Of a stretch of 53,138 nt of DNA, positions 18,145-27,172 are shown piece after piece. The DNA lies in the NCBI GenBank assembly GCA_018822805.1, contig JAHJJU010000056.1, forward strand, positions 1 to 53,138, given 5' to 3'. The notes beneath the pieces are model-generated. The model saw only the letters and a program-made list of their open reading frames with translations, ran no database searches and was not told where the DNA came from. Position 1 is the first letter of the stretch. The number at the start of each line of letters is the position of its first letter. A program made the translations under genes and the position numbers. This DNA is from a bacterium. Lineage in GTDB: Bacteria; Campylobacterota; Campylobacteria; Campylobacterales; Sulfurovaceae.

Positions 18145-18870
18145 ATGGCAAATTTTAACACACACTTCACCGTAGCAGCAACAGCATCAGCTGTGATTTC
18201 CGGTACACTTTTGTCAATGGAGGTTGTAACTCCTGAACAGGCTGTTATTGCTTTTGTTTTAGGAACGTTGGGTGGTCTGCTCCCCGATGTTGACTCGGCA
18301 CACTCTACCTCTATAAAAGTAGGGTTTAATGTGCTTTCATTATTGATGACCATTATGTTGATATTTGTGAAGTCTTCAACCTATTCGATTGTTGAGATGC
18401 TCATTATGTCGGTATTGGTCTTTGCAGGAATTCGTTATGGTTTTTTGGAGTTGTTTCGTAAAATATCCAAACACCGTGGTATGTTTCACTCGGTACCTGT
18501 AGCGTTGATTTGGGGAATTGTGGTGGCAATTTTAATGCACTTCTTCTTTGGTCTCAATTCCCTTGTTTCATGGGTCTATGGTTTTATGATAACGGCTGGA
18601 TATTTGGTACATTTAATCTTGGATGAAACCTACAGTGTGGACTTAGGAAACCGACGGGTAAAGAAGTCTTTGGGTACGGCACTTAAATTTTACAGCATTA
18701 AAACAATGGAAGATAAGATACATACAGCTTTGGTTTATGCTGCGTTGGTCGTACTTTTTTTTGTTGCACCTGATACCTCAATGATAGAGATAGCACTTTT
18801 TAGTCAAGAGGCATGGGAAATTTTTAAAGATGTTGTGATTCCTTATGATGGTCAGTGGTTTTTTCATTAG
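18145..18870 (+). CDS. YdjM/DUF457-type membrane-bound metal-dependent hydrolase
   Basis: A 241-residue membrane protein with about five hydrophobic segments. It begins with an N-terminal THFTVAATASAVISG motif and then GGLLPDVDSAHSTS, KHRGMFHSVPVAL and YLVHLILDETYSVD. The scattered His and Asp residues facing the cytoplasm match the LexA-binding, membrane-bound, metal-dependent hydrolase (YdjM/DUF457) group. Its substrate is unknown. It starts one base after the lipoprotein stop. Confidence 0.75.
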   Translation: MANFNTHFTVAATASAVISGTLLSMEVVTPEQAVIAFVLGTLGGLLPDVDSAHSTSIKVGFNVLSLLMTIMLIFVKSSTYSIVEMLIMSVLVFAGIRYGFLELFRKISKHRGMFHSVPVALIWGIVVAILMHFFFGLNSLVSWVYGFMITAGYLVHLILDETYSVDLGNRRVKKSLGTALKFYSIKTMEDKIHTALVYAALVVLFFVAPDTSMIEIALFSQEAWEIFKDVVIPYDGQWFFH

Positions 18871-18897
18871 ATATGCCATTTATTATGGTCAGGTACT

Positions 18898-18903
18898 TAT
18901 AAT
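18898..18903 (+). promoter_or_regulatory. -10 box before selO
   Basis: A perfect TATAAT (CTTATAATAAA context) 35 bases before the selO ATG; no extended TG and no clear -35. Confidence 0.4.
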
Positions 18904-18937
18904 AAATCAGATAAAATAACTCCTAATAAGGAAACCT

Positions 18938-20185
18938 ATGAAAACAACTATAGTAGAAACGCTTAATGACCTTGCACCATTGGCAGATTATTCACTTATA
19001 AATACACTTAACATTGATCCTGATGCTACGGAAGATGGCATAGACCATCATCCACGACAAGTTTTCAGTGGGCATTTTGTTCCTGTGAATCCTACACCTA
19101 TAGAAAACCCTAAATACATTGCACACAGTAAGAGGTTTTTCAGTGAACTGGGCTTTAGTAATAGCTTGGCAACCTCTGAACCGTTTATGAAAATGTTTAG
19201 TGGAGACACTTCAACACTTCCAGAACCGATGAAAAAACAGGGTTGGGCTACTGGGTATGCTCTTTCTATCTATGGAACAGAATACTACGAACAGTGTCCA
19301 TTTCGTACGGGTAATGGATATGGTGATGGTCGTGCCGTTTCAATTTTTGAGGGCGTACTAAAGGGAAAACGCTTAGAGATGCAACTTAAAGGTGGGGGTA
19401 GAACTCCTTATTGTCGTGGTGCTGATGGTCGTGCTGTGTTACGTTCTAGTGTGCGTGAGTTTTTGGCACAGGAACATATGCACGCTTTGGGTGTACCAAC
19501 CTCACGTTCTTTGATGCTTTATACCTCTGAGACTGAAACTGTTCAGCGTCCTTGGTTTAACAATGGTTCTTACTCTCGAGACCCTGAAGTGATGATTGAT
19601 GAAGCTGTTGCGATTACCACACGTGTTGCCCCTTCTTTTTTGCGTGTGGGTCAACTTGAACTTTTTGGTCGTCGTGCAAGAAAAAAGGAACACCCAAATG
19701 CATTAAAAGAGCTTGAACAGATTGTCTTGCATGTGATAGAGCGTGAATACAATGCAGAAATTGACCAAAGTTTGGCACTAGAAGAAAAGGTCTTACTACT
19801 TGCACAAGAGTTTAGAAAAAGGTTGACGGCACTGGTGGCAAATTGGATTAGGGTAGGGTACTGTCAAGGAAACTTCAACAGCGATAACACGGCTGTTGGT
19901 GGTTTCACTTTAGATTATGGTCCTTTTGGATTCATAGATGTGTTTGATCCACGCTATCAGCCATGGACAGGTGGGGGTGTACACTTTTCATTCCTCAATC
20001 AACCCAAAGCTGCCGAACGTAACTTTGGCATGTTTTGCTTGGCACTTAAGCCACTGTTGGCATCAAATGAAGAGGCACAAAACATCTTAGAGAAAATAAA
20101 AAGAGAGTTTCCACGAGTGATGCAAGCACAAATGATACTCATGTGGGCTTCAAAACTTTTGATACCACACTTTTTAATGACATGA
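18938..20185 (+). CDS. selO: Protein adenylyltransferase SelO, N-terminal 3/4 (frameshifted gene)
   Basis: SelO is a pseudokinase-fold enzyme that transfers AMP from ATP to protein Ser/Thr/Tyr residues. This 415-residue frame carries [18 protein letters not shown] near residue 150, [23 protein letters not shown], and [26 protein letters not shown] near 320 with the metal-binding Asp. AAGGAA precedes the ATG. The frame runs out at LLIPHFLMT, unlike the family. The missing C-terminus continues in the frame one base back (20143-20619). Adding one T to the T4 run at 20157-20160 restores a continuous protein of about 560 residues reading [10 protein letters not shown]. Confidence 0.88.
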   Translation: MKTTIVETLNDLAPLADYSLINTLNIDPDATEDGIDHHPRQVFSGHFVPVNPTPIENPKYIAHSKRFFSELGFSNSLATSEPFMKMFSGDTSTLPEPMKKQGWATGYALSIYGTEYYEQCPFRTGNGYGDGRAVSIFEGVLKGKRLEMQLKGGGRTPYCRGADGRAVLRSSVREFLAQEHMHALGVPTSRSLMLYTSETETVQRPWFNNGSYSRDPEVMIDEAVAITTRVAPSFLRVGQLELFGRRARKKEHPNALKELEQIVLHVIEREYNAEIDQSLALEEKVLLLAQEFRKRLTALVANWIRVGYCQGNFNSDNTAVGGFTLDYGPFGFIDVFDPRYQPWTGGGVHFSFLNQPKAAERNFGMFCLALKPLLASNEEAQNILEKIKREFPRVMQAQMILMWASKLLIPHFLMT

Positions 20186-20619
20186 TGAAGTTGATGATAG
20201 ATACCTCAGTGGACCATAGCATCTTCTTCCGTGAACTCTCTTCAATCCCAGAGGATATCACACCACTAACTAAAAGCTTTTACGGTGAGAGCATTCATGA
20301 TGATGCACTTATGCAACGGTGGATGCAGTGGCTTGAACAGTGGCACTCATTGGTAGATGTCTCGACACCCCAATTACGTGAAGCAGTTTCAAAACAGATG
20401 AAAGCTGTTAACCCAAAATACACTTTACGAGAGTGGTTACTTGTTCCTGCTTATCAAAAAGCAACCCACGGAGACTATGGTCTGATTCATGAGCTACAAG
20501 AGGTCATGAACAACCCTTATGATGAACAGTCCAAAGAGATAGAAGAAAAGTACTACAAAAAGAAGCCTGCTGAACTCTTTGACATTGCAGGTGTTTCTCA
20601 TGTGAGCTGTTCATCATGA
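20143..20619 (+). pseudogene. selO: SelO C-terminal part, out of frame
   Basis: This frame encodes the SelO C-terminus: [28 protein letters not shown], the YTLREWLLVPAYQKA region, MNNPYDEQ, and a final VSCSS. In selenoprotein O of animals the third residue from the end is selenocysteine; here Cys occupies that place, which supports the C-terminus being intact and under selection until recently. The GTG at 20143 has no ribosome-binding site and is only the edge of the open frame. The break is a net one-base loss in AAAACTTTTG: a real mutation, slippage in a short homopolymer, or a sequencing error. Confidence 0.8.
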
Positions 20620-20623
20620 TTTT

Positions 20624-21313
20624 TTAGTTGAAAGTAGAGTTATTCTCTATGAGTTTAAACTCTCCCTCTGCTAGTCCATCAAGCGTAAGGTTTGAAAATT
20701 TGCTTCGGTGGAGTTCTACAACATGATTTCCGGTTGCTGCAAACATTCTTTTAACTTGATGATACTTTCCCTCTTTTAACTCAACTTGTGCATGATAAGG
20801 GTCGATAATGGTCAGTTTTGCACTGATACAAGGTTTTTCTTCACCGTTAAGCATGAGTTCACCCGAGGCAAAGGTAGCTACTTCACTTCCATTGAGGGGT
20901 GAGGCTAAGGTGACTTCATAGATTTTGCTTATCTCCTTTTTAGGAGAAGTTAGGGTATGGTTTAGACTCCCATCATCGGTGAGTAAAATAATACCTGTGG
21001 TATCTTTGTCAAGTCTTCCAACGGTTGAAATTTTAGGATTTCGTCTTTGGTATCGCTCGGGTAAAAGAGAATAGATAAGTAGACCGGCATCGTTATGTGA
21101 ACAGATAATATTTTTAGGTTTATGCATAACAATAATAAGTTTTTCAGGGTCTAATGGCTCTCCATCTATGGTAACTGTAGCGTGTTTGGCTTTTTGTGAA
21201 GGATTGCGTACACAAAGCCCTTCAACCTTTACTCTTCCTCGTTTTATGATCTGTTGAACCTCTTTTCTACTTCCATAACCTAACTTGGTCAGCAGTCTAT
21301 CGATGCGTTCCAT
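20624..21313 (-). CDS. rsuA: RsuA-family rRNA pseudouridine synthase
   Basis: A 229-residue enzyme with an N-terminal S4 RNA-binding domain (MERIDRLLTKLGYGSRKEVQ, 1-about 55) and a catalytic domain with Asp102 in TVGRLDKDTTGIILLTDDG. LTSPKKEISKIYEV and EGKYHQVKRMFAATGNHV follow as in RsuA, which makes pseudouridine 516 of 16S rRNA in E. coli. The true start is the ATG at 21313 with GAAGGA. The frame runs further upstream but that stretch contains the promoter. The stop lies four bases from the convergent selO stop. Confidence 0.88.
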   Translation of the reverse strand: MERIDRLLTKLGYGSRKEVQQIIKRGRVKVEGLCVRNPSQKAKHATVTIDGEPLDPEKLIIVMHKPKNIICSHNDAGLLIYSLLPERYQRRNPKISTVGRLDKDTTGIILLTDDGSLNHTLTSPKKEISKIYEVTLASPLNGSEVATFASGELMLNGEEKPCISAKLTIIDPYHAQVELKEGKYHQVKRMFAATGNHVVELHRSKFSNLTLDGLAEGEFKLIENNSTFN

Positions 21314-21365
21314 TTTTTTCCTTCTTTTTGATTGTCTTCCTTTCGTATTTACTGGACATGGCACC

Positions 21366-21400
21366 AGTTTAACACAATGTAATGACAATGTCAATATAAT
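21366..21400. promoter_or_regulatory. Overlapping divergent promoters with a central dyad
   Basis: On the minus strand TTGACA (21389-21394), a 17-base spacer and TAAACT (21366-21371) form a good promoter for rsuA. On the plus strand TATAAT at 21395-21400 serves the ArsC/Spx-like gene. The palindrome TGACA-A-TGTCA (21383-21393) sits across both, so binding of one factor or RNA polymerase at one promoter could exclude the other. Confidence 0.5.
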
Positions 21401-21429
21401 GTAAAAAAACTTCAAATAGGTAAAATGAT

Positions 21430-21771
21430 ATGACAATATACGGCATTAAAACCTGCTCAACGGTAGGTAAAGCAAGAAAATTTATGAAAGAGAATGGCAT
21501 AGCGTTTGATTTTGTAGATTATAAAGTGGAATCAGTTGATGAAGCAAAAATTCGTAAGTGGTTAAAACAGATAGATATGAAAGTGCTGTTTAATACCCGT
21601 GGCACCAAATACAGAGACTTAAAACTCAAAGAGCTTGACCTTGATGATGAAGGTAAAATAGCATGGATGGAAAAAGAGAACTACCTTATAAAACGACCGG
21701 TTATCGAGTACGATGATGGCAAGGTTCTTGTAGCGTATGATGAAGAGGTTTATAAAGAGACGTTTTTATAG
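21430..21771 (+). CDS. ArsC/Spx-family thioredoxin-fold protein (YffB-like)
   Basis: A 113-residue protein beginning MTIYGIKTCSTVGKARKFM. One Cys sits at the redox position with an Arg six residues on, as in the ArsC/Spx/YffB branch of the thioredoxin fold. RGTKYRDL and the ending LIKRPVIEYDDGKVLVAYDE fit the family. There is no CxxC pair, so classical arsenate reductase or Spx redox-switch activity is not assured; YffB-type proteins have been linked to glutathione. It starts divergently from rsuA and is 12 bases before sbcD. Confidence 0.85.
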   Translation: MTIYGIKTCSTVGKARKFMKENGIAFDFVDYKVESVDEAKIRKWLKQIDMKVLFNTRGTKYRDLKLKELDLDDEGKIAWMEKENYLIKRPVIEYDDGKVLVAYDEEVYKETFL

Positions 21772-21783
21772 GAAAAGCAGATT

Positions 21784-22974
21784 ATGAAACTACTCCACAC
21801 ATCTGACTGGCACCTCGGTCAAAACTTTATGGGCAAAAGCCGAGAAGAGGAGCATCAGGCTTTTCTCTCTTGGCTTGTCGAAATGATAGAAACCAAAAAG
21901 ATAGAGGTACTTTTAGTATCGGGCGATATTTTTGATACCGGCACACCCCCAAACTATGCACTGGAACTCTACTATAACTTTTTAAAAGAACTATCAACGC
22001 TACAGCGTTTAAAAACGACGATTATAACAGCCGGAAACCATGATTCCATCTCAACACTTAAAGCACCCCAACAACTTCTTGACGTACTCAATGTAAAAAT
22101 CATAACAACGGGTGATGAAGATGAAACCATCATCATACCTATCAAAAAGGACGATAGAACCCAAGCCATTGTTTGTGCTGTTCCATTTTTAAGAGACAGT
22201 ATCATCAGAGAAGCAATCTGTGGTCAAACCATTAATGAAAAAGAGAAAGTAGCCAACCGTGGCATAAAAGCCTACTACGAAAATGCCTATAAAAAAGCAT
22301 GTGAACAAAAAGAGAATGAGAACACACCCATTATCGCTATGGGACATCTTACTACGGTAGGAAGTAGAACGAGCCAGAGTGAACGAGATATTTACATAGG
22401 TGGTACATTGGATATCGGTGGAGATTATTTAGCCGGTATGTTTGACTATGTAGCTTTAGGTCACTTACACATAAATCAAACCGTTGGCTCAAATCATGTA
22501 CGCTATTCAGGCTCTCCCATACCTCTAAGTTTTTCTGAGTCTAAAAACACTCAAAAGGTAAATATTGTCTCAATAGAAGATTCAACTGTAGAAGTAGAAG
22601 AGGTAGAAGTACCACTAAAAAGAAAACTTCATGTTATCAAAGGTGATTGTGAATCCGTAAAAAAAGAGCTAAAAAAAATAGAAGATAAGCAGACATGGAT
22701 CGCCGTACTGATTGACGATGATAATGCGATGTATGCCAATCAAGAGGTACGCAACGTGGCTGGGGAACTTGGGTTGACACTGCTTGCTGTTAAAATAGAG
22801 AAGAGCGAAAAAGAGCTGGAAGCCAAAGCGATGAAAGCGATAAGTTTGGATGAGTTGTCCGTTGAGCAGGTTTTTGAAAAGAGATTATCCGATGAGCAGA
22901 TTGAAGATAAAGCGTTAGAGGCACAACTGCTCAAGAGCTTTAAAGAGGTGTATGAAAAGGTGCAGAACGCATGA
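21784..22974 (+). CDS. sbcD: SbcD nuclease subunit
   Basis: The 396-residue calcineurin-like phosphoesterase subunit of the SbcCD (Mre11-Rad50) complex, which opens hairpins and trims protein-blocked DNA ends. Metal-binding motifs are in order: HTSDWHLGQ (residues 5-13), VSGDIFDTG, TAGNHDS, AMGHLTT and ALGHLHINQ. The C-terminal capping and SbcC-binding region is acidic. The start follows a weak GGAAAAG. The stop overlaps the sbcC start by four bases (ATGA), giving tight coupling. Confidence 0.96.
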   Translation: MKLLHTSDWHLGQNFMGKSREEEHQAFLSWLVEMIETKKIEVLLVSGDIFDTGTPPNYALELYYNFLKELSTLQRLKTTIITAGNHDSISTLKAPQQLLDVLNVKIITTGDEDETIIIPIKKDDRTQAIVCAVPFLRDSIIREAICGQTINEKEKVANRGIKAYYENAYKKACEQKENENTPIIAMGHLTTVGSRTSQSERDIYIGGTLDIGGDYLAGMFDYVALGHLHINQTVGSNHVRYSGSPIPLSFSESKNTQKVNIVSIEDSTVEVEEVEVPLKRKLHVIKGDCESVKKELKKIEDKQTWIAVLIDDDNAMYANQEVRNVAGELGLTLLAVKIEKSEKELEAKAMKAISLDELSVEQVFEKRLSDEQIEDKALEAQLLKSFKEVYEKVQNA

Positions 22975-25900
22975 AGATAGTCAATGTTAAATCACTCAAT
23001 ATCAACTCACTTAAAGGTAGATTTGAAATCGATTTTGAAGCATTTTTAAAAGATGAATCCCTCTTTGCCATTACCGGACCCACAGGGTCGGGAAAGAGTA
23101 CGATACTGGACATTATTACCTGTGCCTTGTATGGAAAGACACCCAGACTCACCAACCCAAATGAACTGATGTCACGCCATACAGGGGAGTCACTTTGTGA
23201 GGTGGAATTTGAGATCAAAGGTAAACGCTACAGAAGTTCATGGAGTCAAAAAAGGGCTAGAAAAAAAGCTGATGGAAATTTCCAAACAGCCAAGATGGAG
23301 GTAGCTGAGGTAGCGAGTGGAAAAATTCTTGAATCCAAATTGCGTGAGGTTCCCAAATATATCGAGGAGCTATCGGGGCTTGATTTTGACAGGTTTGTGC
23401 AGTCGATGATGTTGGCTCAAGGGAGTTTTGATGCTTTTCTCAAAGCCAAAGAGAATGAACGAAGCAACTTGTTGGAGAAGATTACGGGAACCTATATCTA
23501 TAAACAAATCTCAAAAGAGATCTATGACACTTATTCACAAAAAAATAAAAAGATAGAAAACGATACCATAGCAATAGGAAGTATAGAACTACTTGAAAAA
23601 GAAGTCTTAGAAGAAAAGATAAAAAAATTAAAAGCGTTTAAAACAGAAAAGCTAGAGTGTGATAAAAAAGAAAAAGAGCTAAAAATCCTATCTTCATGGC
23701 TTGAAAACTTACAAAAACTAGAAGTTGACACTATAAAGTATACACAAGAGTACGAGCAAATCTCAAAAGAAAAAGAGGATAAAAAAGAGCAATTTATTAC
23801 ACTAGAACGTGCAGACAAAGCTTTACGAGTAAAACCAATCCATCAAGAAAAAACACTATTAGATAAAACAATACACAATGAAAAAGAAAAGTTAAAAACG
23901 CTTCAAAAAGAGTCAACTGAACTAAAAAAACTCTATGAAGAAAAATCAAAAGAGTTCAGCATTACAAAAGAGTCTTTTGAAAAAGAGCAAATAGCTTACG
24001 AACAAAACACAGCTAAACTAAAAGAGCTTAGAGTTTTACAAACTAAAATAGAAAACAACCAAACACACAACACTCAAATAGATAAAAAAATAGAACTGCA
24101 AACAGAAGAATTAGCAAAACTATTTCAAATAGATTTTATTACGTTACAAAGTGATGAACACCTTATATTAAAGAACTTTCAAGCTTTTAGCAAAAAGATA
24201 GCCAAGCTAAAAAAAGAGTTTGATGAGGTAGTAAAAAACTACAAAGAAGTAGATAAAAACACTCAAAAACTAAACAGTAGTGAAACAGACACAAGAACCA
24301 AATTAAAAGAGATAGAGGAGCTTTTAAAAGCATACAGCGACTATAAAGTTTTGGTTCAAAACATCTCTAAAGAGACAGAAGAACAAACAAACTATAAAAA
24401 CCAAATGGTGCTAAAAAACACGCTAAACAGTGAAAAATCAAAACTCATCAGACAAATAAACACAACACTAGAAGTTTTAAAACAGACAAGAGAAAAAGAA
24501 CTTCTCATCAAAAACTATGAAGAAGACAGAGTCAAACTAAAACAGGGTGATGAGTGCTTTTTATGTGGCTCAAAAGAACATCCGTATCTTACCCATAAGA
24601 TACGGATTGATATCGATAAAACAGAACAAAAGATACGTGAGCAAGAAGCACTTTTACAAAGAGAGACAAATGAACAAAACGATATACAAATCACTCTAGC
24701 AAAACTAAACTCAAAATGTGAGTCCGGTTCACTTGAAATAGGTAAACTCCAAGCATTCAAAACAAATATCGAAGAGCTCTTTAATAAAAGTAAATTTAGC
24801 CTTGAAGCAGACTCAAAAATCATCTTAGAAGAGCAAAAAGTAAAGCATGAGCAAAGTTTACAAGAACTGATAAATTTAAGAGAACAACGAGATGGTCTAG
24901 GTAGACAAAAAGAGTTTTTACAATCAAAGCATACAAAAAAAGAGAGGGATGAACTAAAGGTAAAAACCTTTATAAGCTCGATTACTGATTTAAAAGATGA
25001 ACAAAAAACGATAGCTGAAAAAATAAAACAACTACAAGACCAAAGCAAAAGCATCTTAGATATAGAAGATATAAATGCATTTGAAAAAACCGGCATAAAA
25101 GCTTATGAGACCATAACGCATAGATACAACACTTTACAAAACGAACTCTCCGGTCTAAAATCAAAAGATGCGTCATTAAACACTCAACTATCACAACTAC
25201 AAGCCAAACAAACAATGGATAAATCAAATTTAGAACTGCTCAATCAAAACTTTAAAAAAGCATTAGAAGAGTATCATTTTAATTCACAAGAAGATTACGA
25301 AAAGTCAAATCTAGAATCTAAAGAGTTTGAAGCTTTATCTGCACAATGTAAACGTATAGAAGAAAAATACACACAAATAAAAACACTAAAAACAGATACT
25401 ACAAACAAAGTAAAAGAGCAAAAAGAACTCAACTTAAGCGCTAGAAAAGTTCAAGAGGTCAATGAAGAGTTAAACAGCTTGCAAACTTCAATAGATGAAC
25501 TTCAAAAAACAATTGGAAGTATAGAAAAAGAGCTTGAGATACATACACAAAATAGAAAAAAACACGAAACCAAAATCAAAGAGTTAGAGAAACAAAAAGA
25601 GGCATTCCAAGTCTGGGTTAAACTCAATGAGATGATAGGTTCATCTGGTGGTGACAAATTCGCCAAATTCGCCCAAGGCATCACCCTAGATCAGCTCATT
25701 TACTTAGCCAACCAACACCTAAAGATACTCAGTCCAAGATATGAACTCCAACGAAGTCTAGACACGGGAAAACTCCTAGAGATAGAGGTAATAGATGGCT
25801 TCCAAGGCGATGTGGTACGACCTGTAAGTACCCTATCGGGAGGTGAGAGCTTTATCGTCAGTCTTTCTTTGGCTCTGGGGCTTTCGGCACTTGCCAGTCA

Positions 25901-26114
25901 AAAGATAGCGATTGATTCGCTCTTTTTGGATGAAGGGTTTGGAACGCTTGATAACGATAGCTTGGAGATGGCTCTAAATGCTCTGAATACCTTGCAGAGT
26001 TCCGGAAAAATGGTCGGGGTGATTTCGCATGTGGAAGCTTTGAAGGAGAGGATTGGGTTGCAGATTAAAGTGGTGCCTAGGGGGGATGGGACGAGTTTGG
26101 TGGAGGTGGTGTAG
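22971..26114 (+). CDS. sbcC: SbcC ATPase subunit
   Basis: The 1047-residue SMC-like ATPase partner of SbcD. Walker A is GPTGSGKST at residues 36-44. Two long coiled coils rich in E, K, L and Q flank the zinc-hook CFLCG (about residue 529), which dimerises two molecules. The ABC signature LSGGESF lies near 955 and Walker B LFLDEGFGTLD near 985. Codon use becomes strongly A-rich through the coiled coil. The TAG stop is part of the GTAG head of the palindromic element that begins at 26111. Confidence 0.96.
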   Translation: MKIVNVKSLNINSLKGRFEIDFEAFLKDESLFAITGPTGSGKSTILDIITCALYGKTPRLTNPNELMSRHTGESLCEVEFEIKGKRYRSSWSQKRARKKADGNFQTAKMEVAEVASGKILESKLREVPKYIEELSGLDFDRFVQSMMLAQGSFDAFLKAKENERSNLLEKITGTYIYKQISKEIYDTYSQKNKKIENDTIAIGSIELLEKEVLEEKIKKLKAFKTEKLECDKKEKELKILSSWLENLQKLEVDTIKYTQEYEQISKEKEDKKEQFITLERADKALRVKPIHQEKTLLDKTIHNEKEKLKTLQKESTELKKLYEEKSKEFSITKESFEKEQIAYEQNTAKLKELRVLQTKIENNQTHNTQIDKKIELQTEELAKLFQIDFITLQSDEHLILKNFQAFSKKIAKLKKEFDEVVKNYKEVDKNTQKLNSSETDTRTKLKEIEELLKAYSDYKVLVQNISKETEEQTNYKNQMVLKNTLNSEKSKLIRQINTTLEVLKQTREKELLIKNYEEDRVKLKQGDECFLCGSKEHPYLTHKIRIDIDKTEQKIREQEALLQRETNEQNDIQITLAKLNSKCESGSLEIGKLQAFKTNIEELFNKSKFSLEADSKIILEEQKVKHEQSLQELINLREQRDGLGRQKEFLQSKHTKKERDELKVKTFISSITDLKDEQKTIAEKIKQLQDQSKSILDIEDINAFEKTGIKAYETITHRYNTLQNELSGLKSKDASLNTQLSQLQAKQTMDKSNLELLNQNFKKALEEYHFNSQEDYEKSNLESKEFEALSAQCKRIEEKYTQIKTLKTDTTNKVKEQKELNLSARKVQEVNEELNSLQTSIDELQKTIGSIEKELEIHTQNRKKHETKIKELEKQKEAFQVWVKLNEMIGSSGGDKFAKFAQGITLDQLIYLANQHLKILSPRYELQRSLDTGKLLEIEVIDGFQGDVVRPVSTLSGGESFIVSLSLALGLSALASQKIAIDSLFLDEGFGTLDNDSLEMALNALNTLQSSGKMVGVISHVEALKERIGLQIKVVPRGDGTSLVEVV

Positions 26115-26134
26115 GGTAAATCAATGCACCCTAA
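26111..26134 (+). repeat. REP-like unit B, overlapping the sbcC stop
   Basis: GTAGGGT...ACCCTA with an imperfect inner palindrome (AAATCAATGC). The right half (AATGCACCC) matches the unit C core, so B looks like a decayed member of that subfamily. The TAG of its GTAG head is the sbcC stop codon. Confidence 0.5.
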
Positions 26135-26135
26135 A

Positions 26136-26189
26136 GCATTCAAATATTCAAAAATATTGAGAAAATATACTTGAATGCACTTGTTTTTT
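26136..26189 (+). terminator. Possible sbcC terminator
   Basis: GCATTCAA (26136-26143) pairs with TTGAATGC (26171-26178) around an AT-rich loop that can itself partly pair. The structure is followed within five bases by TTTTTT. The large loop makes this a weak call. The convergent gene ends at 26211. Confidence 0.35.
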
Positions 26190-26210
26190 GAATAGGCATA
26201 ATTTAACTGC

Positions 26211-26567
26211 TTAAACCTGAAAAATATTCTCCTTCATCACAGGTTCAAATGTTGCTCCATAAGCAATACGTTGCTGTATGCCACCACGAGCTGTTAAATC
26301 AACGATAACACCTAAATTATTTGTTGAAATAGTATTATTAATTTTTTCATATAGGGTATAAGCACTATCCTCAGCATTTAAACTAACGTTTCTCAGTGAG
26401 GTGAGGTACTTTTTAAAGTCAAGTAGGTTAAAGGTTTCACCTTGACTTGTGAAGTTGATGTAAATTGAACCACGGTAGGGTTGTCCACTTTGGGCTAGGA
26501 AGAGTAACTCTTTTGAACTGTATTCAATACGGCTTCCTTGTTGAATGGTGATTTTTCTTAAAGTCAT
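26211..26567 (-). CDS. QueF-like tunnelling-fold protein without catalytic residues
   Basis: A 118-residue protein three bases downstream of queF on the same strand. Its last two thirds can be laid over QueF: ETFNLLDFKKYLTSLRN sits where QueF has ESKSLKLYLFSFLNN, and NNLGVIVDLTARGGIQ resembles the QueF ending (LEVVGLFYPRGNVS here, RYTRRGG-like elsewhere). The catalytic Cys and Asp and the E-S-K-S-L-K substrate motif are absent. I infer a T-fold paralogue, perhaps a structural partner of QueF, by eye alignment only. The alternative is an unrelated small protein. Confidence 0.6.
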   Translation of the reverse strand: MTLRKITIQQGSRIEYSSKELLFLAQSGQPYRGSIYINFTSQGETFNLLDFKKYLTSLRNVSLNAEDSAYTLYEKINNTISTNNLGVIVDLTARGGIQQRIAYGATFEPVMKENIFQV

Positions 26568-26570
26568 GAT

Positions 26571-27056
26571 TTATCCTATGCGTTGTGGGTTGATGTTTCG
26601 GTTGTTAAAACGATGTTTCTCAAGCTTTTTGTATTTTTTCTTACCATTGTTATAGGAGAAAGTAGGGTGAATGCTAACATTACCTCGTGGGTAAAAAAGT
26701 CCAACGACTTCAAGGTATCTTGGCTCCATCAGTGCCACCAAATCTTTACCGATTTTGTTCACCACATCTTCATGAAATTCACCATTGTTTAAAAAACTAA
26801 AAAGGTAGAGTTTGAGTGATTTACTTTCGACCATTTTGATATGGGGGATGTAGTTGATAATTAGCGTTCCAAAATCGGGCTGCTTGGTAATGGGGCAAAG
26901 CGAGCTAAACTCATCGGCATTGAGTGTTACCCAGTAGTCATTCTCTCGGTGAGCATTTTCAAAAGTCTCTAGGAGTTCAGGGCTATAGTTGTATGTATAT
27001 TCAGTCTCTCCTGAACCGAGTTTACTTAACTCTTTTTCTCTATTGGTTTCATTCAT
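26571..27056 (-). CDS. queF: PreQ0 reductase (7-cyano-7-deazaguanine reductase), type I
   Basis: A 161-residue unimodular QueF reducing preQ0 to preQ1 with NADPH in queuosine synthesis. The thioimide-forming Cys54 and Asp61 are in SSLCPITKQPDFGTL, and the signature E-S-K-S-L-K-L-Y begins at Glu77. FNNG-type FLNNGEFHED follows. AGGAG lies seven bases before the ATG at 27056. The open frame reaches 27092 but the extra residues contain the ribosome-binding site. The small QueF-like gene follows directly. Confidence 0.93.
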   Translation of the reverse strand: MNETNREKELSKLGSGETEYTYNYSPELLETFENAHRENDYWVTLNADEFSSLCPITKQPDFGTLIINYIPHIKMVESKSLKLYLFSFLNNGEFHEDVVNKIGKDLVALMEPRYLEVVGLFYPRGNVSIHPTFSYNNGKKKYKKLEKHRFNNRNINPQRIG

Positions 27057-27135
27057 GGGGATGCTCCTTTTTAAAAAAGTGTATTTTATCATAGCCAGAT
27101 GAATATTTGACCAAAGACAACCTTATAAAAAATCA

Positions 27136-27143
27136 TGTATAAT
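27136..27143 (+). promoter_or_regulatory. -10 box of the dapB-purF operon
   Basis: TG followed directly by a perfect TATAAT, 29 bases before the dapB ATG. It lies in the divergent gap with queF. Confidence 0.55.
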
Positions 27144-27172
27144 CCGAAATAATTTAACGAGGATGTGATAAT

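Noticed and set aside
24515-25096. 193-codon antisense frame in sbcC
   Set aside because: It is a Ser/Phe/Cys-rich translation from the reverse of the Glu/Lys-rich coiled coil, with no start signals.
22971-26114. A-rich, low-complexity coding stretch considered as horizontally acquired
   Set aside because: The bias follows from Glu/Lys/Gln/Leu coiled-coil codons in SbcC; the globular ends have normal composition.
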